NCBI GenBank assembly: GCA_004298075.1
Contig: SCRK01000199.1
Location: 1 to 9,579 of the forward strand
DNA from: a bacterium
Lineage (GTDB): Bacteria; Omnitrophota; Gorgyraeia; Gygaellales; Profunditerraquicolaceae
DNA length: 9,579 nt
Direction of reading: 5' to 3'
Made by a program: the position numbers and the translations under genes. The notes beneath the pieces were generated by a model. That model was not told the origin of the DNA and searched no databases. It worked only from the letters and a program-made list of their open reading frames with translations. This document shows positions 5,091-9,579 of this stretch, piece after piece (within the stretch, counting starts at the first letter, position 1; each line of letters starts with the position of its first letter).

Positions 5091-5098
5091 CACCTTCT
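5091..5098 (-). promoter_or_regulatory. Shine-Dalgarno deciding the birA start
   Basis: AGAAGGTG on the minus strand precedes the ATG at 5085-5087 by three G. The alternative GTG start falls inside this site, which argues for the shorter product. Confidence 0.6.
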
Positions 5099-5129
5099 TT
5101 CTTATTTTAAATTCGCTGAACGCATGACC

Positions 5130-6749
5130 TTAATTTAAAGATTGCCTTCTGCCGTTAAGGGCTCCAAGATAATCACGGGCTGATACATGCTTTGGGTTTA
5201 TTTGTAGAGTTTTTTTATAAAACAGTATTGCTTTATCCGTATCTCCCTGGCTATCATATATATCAGCAATGTTAAAATATAATTCATCAAAGTCCGGGTA
5301 TAATTTAAGCGCATCCTCAAACGTCGCTAAAGCATCCTTGTTACTCCCCGCGGCGCGATAACAATTTCCTAAATTAAGATAAAAATATTTATCTGATTTG
5401 AAAGTTATATATTTATTGTTTTTGGAACTTATTTCTACGGCATTTTTGAAATCCTGATAAGCCTCACTATATTCTCCGGAGCCCAAAAAGAGTAAACCGC
5501 GCTGATTATGCGCCATTGCAATGTTGGGATATTTTTCTAATACGTCATTCCAAAGAGTAATACTGCTGTTCCATACCCGGCATCGCTCTCTGGTGGAAGA
5601 GAACAAGATCGACATAACCGCTAACATTAACAGGACAACAAATATTCTCACCAAACGGCAATACTTCTTATTATAAGCAAACAGCCGGACAATCCCTTCT
5701 CCCAAAAGATAAAGTATGCCGATCGAAGCTAGATAAGCATAACGGTCAGCAACAATCGAAATACTTATTGGTACAAATTGAAGGGCCGGAATAATGGCAA
5801 TTAAGAAAAAAAGGCTGCCAAAAATTAATTTACTTGTATGCCTTCTTGAAAAAAATACGACTAAAGATAAAATAACGATAATGAATGGGGGGAGGAAAAA
5901 TTGGGGAGGTAAAAAACCGCCCATCCTAAACGGATAAGGATAGATACAGGCAAGCTTGATCGGAACTAATATTTTATTTAAGTAAAAAACGATACCATAG
6001 CCGGCAATCATAATTTTGTCTAAGAAATTAAACAAACTTTCTCCGCGCACAGCGCCAAATCTATACTGAGCGAAGACTGAAATAACGCCAAAAATAGCAG
6101 AGAACATAAAAAAGGGTATTTTATCTATAAAAACGGCCTTACCATGCTTTCTTTTGAGCATATAATCTATTAAAAAAAGCATAAGCGGTAAACTGACTGC
6201 CATCGGCTTGGCTAATAATGCTAAAATAAAAAGCAATAAGCTAAGGTTATAATATTTTCCTATACGATTTTCACGCATATAAGCAACATAGCATATGATA
6301 GACCATAAATAAAACAGGGCGCAAAGTAACCCTTTGGTTTCAGAAATCCAGAGCACTGATTCCGCGTTTAAAGGATGCATCCCCCAGAGAATACCGGTCA
6401 ATAAAGCTACCGGTAGCCTGCCGGTCAACAATAAGGTAAGAAAGAAAACAAGGAAACAATTGGATAAATGCAAGAGCAGGCTGGTCAGGTGATAACCGAA
6501 GGGCTTTAATTTAAAAAGTTGATACTCAAAGGAATAGAATAACATTGTAATCGGATGGTAGTTCCCCATATAAAAAGCGGTAAAGATATGCTTTGTATTA
6601 TTCAAAGACAAAGACTTTATAACTGTATTTTCAGCTACATACCTGTTGTCATCCCAATTCACAAAATCATTTTTAAGAAATGGGGTGAAGGCGGTAAGGA
6701 CAATAATAAAGATCAAGCAGGCCGATAGCGCTAACTTTAACTTATACAT
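5130..6749 (-). CDS. Polytopic membrane protein with C-terminal TPRs, TMTC-like GT-C glycosyltransferase
   Basis: This 539-residue protein has many membrane helices in about residues 5-390, followed by a soluble C-terminal part with three to four TPR units (about 400-535, e.g. KYFYLNLGNCYRAAGSNKDA, ELYFNIADIYDSQGDTDKA). The first loop has DFVNWDDNRYV (D33, D34), the acidic pair expected of GT-C glycosyltransferases. HPITMLFYSFEYQLF (65-79), HPLNAESVLWISETKG (125-140) and ADRYAYLASIG are hallmarks of TMTC-type proteins, which in eukaryotes transfer mannose to protein Ser/Thr. A polyprenyl-linked sugar donor and an extracytoplasmic acceptor are therefore likely, but the substrate is unknown. 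The start has AAAGGAAG 3 nt upstream of the ATG, and a lone TATAAT lies at 6768-6773. The gene is visibly AT-richer than nifS and larE. It lies 55 nt after nifS and 42 nt before birA. Confidence 0.82.
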   Translation of the reverse strand: MYKLKLALSACLIFIIVLTAFTPFLKNDFVNWDDNRYVAENTVIKSLSLNNTKHIFTAFYMGNYHPITMLFYSFEYQLFKLKPFGYHLTSLLLHLSNCFLVFFLTLLLTGRLPVALLTGILWGMHPLNAESVLWISETKGLLCALFYLWSIICYVAYMRENRIGKYYNLSLLLFILALLAKPMAVSLPLMLFLIDYMLKRKHGKAVFIDKIPFFMFSAIFGVISVFAQYRFGAVRGESLFNFLDKIMIAGYGIVFYLNKILVPIKLACIYPYPFRMGGFLPPQFFLPPFIIVILSLVVFFSRRHTSKLIFGSLFFLIAIIPALQFVPISISIVADRYAYLASIGILYLLGEGIVRLFAYNKKYCRLVRIFVVLLMLAVMSILFSSTRERCRVWNSSITLWNDVLEKYPNIAMAHNQRGLLFLGSGEYSEAYQDFKNAVEISSKNNKYITFKSDKYFYLNLGNCYRAAGSNKDALATFEDALKLYPDFDELYFNIADIYDSQGDTDKAILFYKKTLQINPKHVSARDYLGALNGRRQSLN

Positions 6750-6767
6750 ATTCTTCCTTTAACGGTG

Positions 6768-6773
6768 ATTATA
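6768..6773 (-). promoter_or_regulatory. Possible -10 element before the TPR/glycosyltransferase gene
   Basis: TATAAT on the minus strand would start transcription about 12 nt before the ATG, leaving room for the AAAGGAAG Shine-Dalgarno. No acceptable -35 lies at 15-19 nt, so read-through from nifS is equally possible. Confidence 0.25.
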
Positions 6774-6804
6774 TCCCGGGGTGTTGATTTAGAAGATGGG
6801 GGGT

Positions 6805-7968
6805 TCATTTTTTCTCATAAAGCGGGGACATCGCGCGCAGCTTTTGTACTACCCCGGGGAGCTTTTCCAGAAGGTAATCAATATCGGATCCCTTAGTCCA
6901 GCGGCCAAAGGTTATCCTTAGAGAGCCGTGGGCGGTTTCATGGTTTAACCCAATAGCCAGTAATACATGCGAGGGCTCTAAAGAACTTGAGGTGCAGGCT
7001 GAGCCCGTGGAACAGGCGATCCCCAGCATATCCAGGCTCAAAAGCATTGACTCCCCTTCAATATACTTAATGGAGAAATTTACATTATTCGGCAGCCGTT
7101 CTATCGGATGGCCGTTAAGCCTGACCTCGGGTATTCTGGCGGGGATCTCTTTGATCAGCCTGTCACGCAAAGAGATCTGGAATTCAGCTTCGCTTTCCAT
7201 ATTCCGGCGGCAGAGCTGAACAGCTTTGGCCAGGCCGACTATGCCGGGGACATTATGCGTAGAGGCACGCCTGCCTTTCTCCTGGTCTCCGCCGCGCATG
7301 AATGTTTCTAAGCGCGTGCCTTTCCTTATATATAAAGCCCCCACCCCTTTGGGCCCGTAAAACTTATGCGCGGAAAGCGATAAGAGGTCCACATTCAACT
7401 GGTCTACATTTACAGGAATATGGCCGATCGTCTGCACTGCGTCGGTATGGAAATAGATGCCCTTTTCTTTAGCGATCCCTCCAAGCCGGGCAATCGGCTG
7501 AATAGTGCCGATCTCATTGTTAGCGTGCATAATACTGATAAGGATGGTTTTGTCGGTAATCGCCTTCTTTAATTCATCGGGGGAAACCAGGCCGTCTTTG
7601 TCTACGCCCAGATAAGTTATTTTAAATCCCTTCTTTTCCAGGAACTTGGCAGGCTCGGTTATAGCATGATGCTCGATAGCTGAGGTAATGATATGATTTC
7701 CCTTTTTCTCCAAAGCGCAGGCGGCTCCTAAAAGCGCGGAATTATCCGATTCCGTGCCGCCGGAGGTAAAGACGATCTCCTCGGGCCTGGCATTGATGAA
7801 CCCAGCCAGCGCCTCTCGGCTGTCCTCCAGCGCCTTCTTAGCCTCCTGGCCGTAAGCATGCAGGCTTGAGGCATTGCCGAACTTTTCGAAAAAATACGGC
7901 TCCATGGCAGCCAATACTTCCGGATCGGTAGGAGTGGTTGCCGCGTAATCAAAATATATTTTTTTCAT
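6805..7968 (-). CDS. nifS: Cysteine desulfurase, NifS/IscS family
   Basis: This 387-residue PLP enzyme converts L-cysteine to alanine and leaves a persulfide on its own cysteine for Fe-S assembly and thiolation. Length and motifs are complete: YFDYAATTPTDP at the N-terminus, FTSGGTESDN (67-76), EHHAI with the PLP-stacking His100, HTDAVQ with Asp176, SLSAHKFYGPKG with the Schiff-base Lys202, and STGSACTSSSLEPSHVL with catalytic Cys325 in the long mobile loop of group I enzymes. The end, LRAMSPLYEKK, is typical of NifS-like members. One variation is RRASTHNVPG, where TENVPG or TPNVPG is usual. Its ATG overlaps the larE stop as ATGA, and a GAGGT site at 7978-7982 within larE supports coupled translation. 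Placement after Nfu and LarE suggests it supplies sulfur to both. NifS and IscS cannot be told apart here, as no iscU or iscR is visible. Confidence 0.96.
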   Translation of the reverse strand: MKKIYFDYAATTPTDPEVLAAMEPYFFEKFGNASSLHAYGQEAKKALEDSREALAGFINARPEEIVFTSGGTESDNSALLGAACALEKKGNHIITSAIEHHAITEPAKFLEKKGFKITYLGVDKDGLVSPDELKKAITDKTILISIMHANNEIGTIQPIARLGGIAKEKGIYFHTDAVQTIGHIPVNVDQLNVDLLSLSAHKFYGPKGVGALYIRKGTRLETFMRGGDQEKGRRASTHNVPGIVGLAKAVQLCRRNMESEAEFQISLRDRLIKEIPARIPEVRLNGHPIERLPNNVNFSIKYIEGESMLLSLDMLGIACSTGSACTSSSLEPSHVLLAIGLNHETAHGSLRITFGRWTKGSDIDYLLEKLPGVVQKLRAMSPLYEKK

Positions 7969-8771
7969 TGGTTAATTACCTCATTTAGGCTGCCGGTACG
8001 ATACCCTTCCAGATCCACAGTAATATAATTATAACCCAAAGTTTTAAGCCTCGCGGTTATCGCTTCTCTCTTATTTAACAGGCGGCGGATATCCCCTTTG
8101 CCTACTTCAATCCGGCAAAGCCCGTTATAATGGCGCAGGCGTACCTGCCTAAAACCAAGGCCGGTAAGATATTCCTCTCCCCCGGCAATGCGCTTAAGCA
8201 GCCCAGCGGTTATTTTAGTACCGTAAGGTACGCGCGAAGCAAGGCAGGCTAAACTAGGCTTATTCCAGGTAACCAGGCCCAGGCTCCTGCTTGCTTTACG
8301 GATATCCACCTTGTTAAATCCAGCTTCCGAGAGAGGGGATTTTATTTTAAGCTTTCTTTTAGCGATATTCCCCGGCCGGTAATCATTTTTGTCCGAAATA
8401 TTACCGGCATCCAGGACAAATCTGAGTTTATTGCGGCCGGCAATAGAAATTAATCTTGTAAAAAGTTCTTTTTTGCAGAAATAGCATCGCTTAACAGAAT
8501 TAGAGATAAAGTTTTTATTATCCAGCTCCCTGGTCTTGATCACCTTATGCCTGGCCCCAATATCTTCGGCTAAAGCTTTGGCCTTTTGCAGCTCAATCTC
8601 TGGATAGGCAGCCGAAAACGCCGTTACCGCCAAGAGTTTGTCCTTCGGCAGGACCATAGAGCAGATTTTAAGCAAAAACGCGCTGTCCTGGCCTCCGGAA
8701 AAAGCCACCAGGCAAGAGCCATATCCGGAAATTATAGCCTTAAGAGAGGCAAGTTTCTTCTGGATAGTCAT
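7965..8771 (-). CDS. larE: LarE-family ATP-dependent sulfur transferase (three-cysteine type)
   Basis: This 268-residue PP-loop ATPase belongs to the family that adenylates a nicotinate-derived carboxylate and then transfers sulfur; in characterised LarE this builds the nickel-pincer cofactor of lactate racemase. The PP-loop is VAFSGGQDSAFLL (SGGQDS, 25-30), with Gln where Val or Ile is usual. NDYRPG (129-134), WNKPSLACLASRVPYGTKIT with Cys176, RHYNGLCRIEV and VDLEGYRTGSLNE are characteristic of LarE. Cys176 aligns with the sulfur-donating cysteine of the sacrificial enzymes. RCYFCKK adds Cys96 and Cys99, so three cysteines are present, as in LarE types thought to carry a [4Fe-4S] cluster and turn over repeatedly. 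The gene lies 11 nt after nfu, with no strong Shine-Dalgarno, and overlaps nifS. No larA, larB or larC is in the window, so the acceptor is unproven; another thiolation role remains possible. Confidence 0.85.
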   Translation of the reverse strand: MTIQKKLASLKAIISGYGSCLVAFSGGQDSAFLLKICSMVLPKDKLLAVTAFSAAYPEIELQKAKALAEDIGARHKVIKTRELDNKNFISNSVKRCYFCKKELFTRLISIAGRNKLRFVLDAGNISDKNDYRPGNIAKRKLKIKSPLSEAGFNKVDIRKASRSLGLVTWNKPSLACLASRVPYGTKITAGLLKRIAGGEEYLTGLGFRQVRLRHYNGLCRIEVGKGDIRRLLNKREAITARLKTLGYNYITVDLEGYRTGSLNEVINQ

Positions 8772-8782
8772 CGGGGCAAACT

Positions 8783-9004
8783 CTATAACGCGATGACCTC
8801 TTTAATCTCCGGGACTTCTTGTTTTAAGATCCTTTCGATCCCCATTTTTAAGGTCATCGAGCTCATCGGGCAGCATCCGCAGCTTCCTTTTAATTTCAGC
8901 TTGACCACCCCCTCCGGCGTAACCTCCACTAATTCCACGTTCCCGCCGTCGGCTGCCAGCATTGGCCTGACCTTATCTAATGCTTTTTCAATTCTCTCTC
9001 TCAT
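8783..9004 (-). CDS. Nfu-type Fe-S scaffold (NifU C-terminal domain)
   Basis: This 73-residue stand-alone NifU C-terminal domain (PF01106) can hold a [4Fe-4S] cluster, usually between two subunits, and pass it to apoproteins. The family signature is complete: RPMLAADGGNVELVEV near the N-terminus and LKGSCGCCPMSSMTLKMGIE, whose CxxC is Cys42 and Cys45. Cys44 is an additional cysteine between them (usual spacing residues are GG or GS). The ATG has a clear Shine-Dalgarno, AAGGAGAG at 9010-9017, 5 nt upstream. It starts 15 nt after the flavoprotein gene stop and ends 11 nt before larE, so it is surely in the same transcript. Its place between a redox flavoprotein and LarE/NifS suggests cluster delivery within this set. 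Confidence 0.94.
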   Translation of the reverse strand: MRERIEKALDKVRPMLAADGGNVELVEVTPEGVVKLKLKGSCGCCPMSSMTLKMGIERILKQEVPEIKEVIAL

Positions 9005-9009
9005 TTTTA

Positions 9010-9017
9010 CTCTCCTT
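9010..9017 (-). promoter_or_regulatory. Strong Shine-Dalgarno of nfu
   Basis: AAGGAGAG on the minus strand lies 5 nt before the ATG, inside the 15-nt gap after the flavoprotein gene. It contrasts with the receptor, ABM and pilin genes, which lack such a site. Confidence 0.75.
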
Positions 9018-9019
9018 TT

Positions 9020-9579
9020 TTAAAATTTCTTACGCGCAAGATAACGAAAAACACTTAAAGCGGCTTTCGAACCCTCTCCGGCTGCGATAATGATCTGTTT
9101 CTCCTGCACTTCCGTCACATCTCCGCAGGCAAAAACACCTGGAATATTGGTCTGGTTGCGGGAATCGATCTTTATCTCCCCTTTTTCATTCTTCTCTACC
9201 TGTCCGGCGAAAGCGGCATTAGGGATAAGCCCGATCTCCACGAATACACCCTGCACCGCTAACTCTTTTACGCCGGCGCTATCCTTTATTTTGATGGCGC
9301 TGACGAATTTATCCCCTATCACAGATACCACCTGGGTATTATTTAAAACCGCGGCATTGCCGGCTGCCTCAACCTTCTGGCGCATGATCTCATCCCCGGT
9401 TAATCGACCGCTATTATTTATGATATAAACTTGCTTAGCGATCTTAACCAGCTGCAAAGCCGCGTCCAAGCTGGAATTCCCTCCGCCGATTATAGCAACT
9501 ACTTTGTCCGTAAAGAGCGGGCCATCGCAGGTGGCGCAATAGGTCAGGCCGTGATTCTTAAATTCTTTTTCCCCGGGGA
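9020..9579 (-). CDS. Thioredoxin reductase / AhpF-like FAD-NAD(P) disulfide reductase, 5' end outside the window
   Basis: The open frame runs off the right edge; about 186 C-terminal residues are visible. In the visible order they hold YCATCDGPLF with the redox CxxC pair, VVAVIGGGNSSLDAALQL as the nucleotide-binding GxGxxG region, then a strand-rich NAD(P)H domain, and finally NIPGVFACGDVTEVQEKQIIIAAGEGSKAALSVFRYL, the FAD-binding ATG/GD motif of the family. CDGPLF and GGGNS are closer to AhpF than to classical TrxB, which tends to have CDG(F/A) and GGGDS. That hints at NADH use, but the N-terminus that would show an AhpF thioredoxin-like extension is not visible. The frame continues upstream of a TTG at 9467-9469 without a break, so that codon is not a start. 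It stops 15 nt before nfu and heads the visible part of that operon. Confidence 0.9.
   Translation of the reverse strand, partial: PGEKEFKNHGLTYCATCDGPLFTDKVVAIIGGGNSSLDAALQLVKIAKQVYIINNSGRLTGDEIMRQKVEAAGNAAVLNNTQVVSVIGDKFVSAIKIKDSAGVKELAVQGVFVEIGLIPNAAFAGQVEKNEKGEIKIDSRNQTNIPGVFACGDVTEVQEKQIIIAAGEGSKAALSVFRYLARKKF

Noticed and set aside
7728..7952. A 74-codon minus-strand frame within nifS
   Set aside because: It is an out-of-frame shadow of nifS, rich in Arg and Ser, with no family features.
8586..9023. A 145-codon open frame on the plus strand antisense to larE and nfu
   Set aside because: It lies opposite two well-supported genes and its translation resembles no family. The same applies to the plus-strand frames opposite birA, the receptor, nifS and the pilin.
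9467..9469. TTG as the start of the flavoprotein
   Set aside because: The frame continues upstream to the window edge through GGGNSS and the CATCDGPLF redox motif, so the codon is internal Leu.

Overview
The window reads as a chromosomal segment of a Gram-negative bacterium. Evidence for this is a TonB-dependent outer-membrane receptor with a signal peptide and a type IV prepilin. Every gene I can support lies on the minus strand, so transcription runs from high to low coordinates. Base composition is moderate. The mix of orphan pilin, TMTC-like glycosyltransferase, NifS/Nfu/LarE cluster and AhpF-like reductase would suit an uncultured phylum such as Omnitrophota or Elusimicrobiota. That assignment is an impression from protein style, not a result.

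Layout in transcription order. (1) 9579-6805: a compact sulfur/Fe-S and redox cluster. It holds a TrxB/AhpF-like flavoprotein cut by the window edge, an Nfu-type Fe-S scaffold, a LarE-family ATP-dependent sulfur transferase, and a NifS/IscS cysteine desulfurase. Gaps are 15 and 11 nt, then an ATGA overlap. (2) 6749-5130: a polytopic membrane protein with C-terminal TPRs, resembling TMTC-type GT-C glycosyltransferases and AT-richer than its neighbours. (3) 5087-4128: BirA. (4) 4071-1943: a BtuB-sized TonB-dependent receptor and a small ABM-fold protein, closed by a strong intrinsic terminator at 1898-1938. (5) 1769-1047: a HigBA/RelE-type toxin-antitoxin pair, toxin first, with a near-consensus promoter embedded in inverted repeats. 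(6) 941-402: an orphan type IV pilin-like protein. (7) 216-16: a cold-shock protein whose upstream region holds a promoter, a terminator-like hairpin, and a second -10 element.

The most interesting signals are regulatory. The pilin promoter carries a run of 13 G between its -35 and -10 elements, the arrangement of promoter-spacing phase variation. The same G-run can pair with a C-rich stretch just inside the pilin gene. Three genes (receptor, ABM protein, pilin) have a -10 element ending exactly 6 nt before the start codon, which predicts leaderless mRNAs. Other genes in the window (cspA, nfu, birA, antitoxin, TPR protein) have ordinary Shine-Dalgarno sites, so two modes of translation initiation seem to coexist. 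The cspA upstream region could make a short terminated leader RNA of about 70 nt.

There is no CRISPR array, rRNA, tRNA, insertion sequence or phage gene that I can support. No intergenic stretch exceeds 200 nt.
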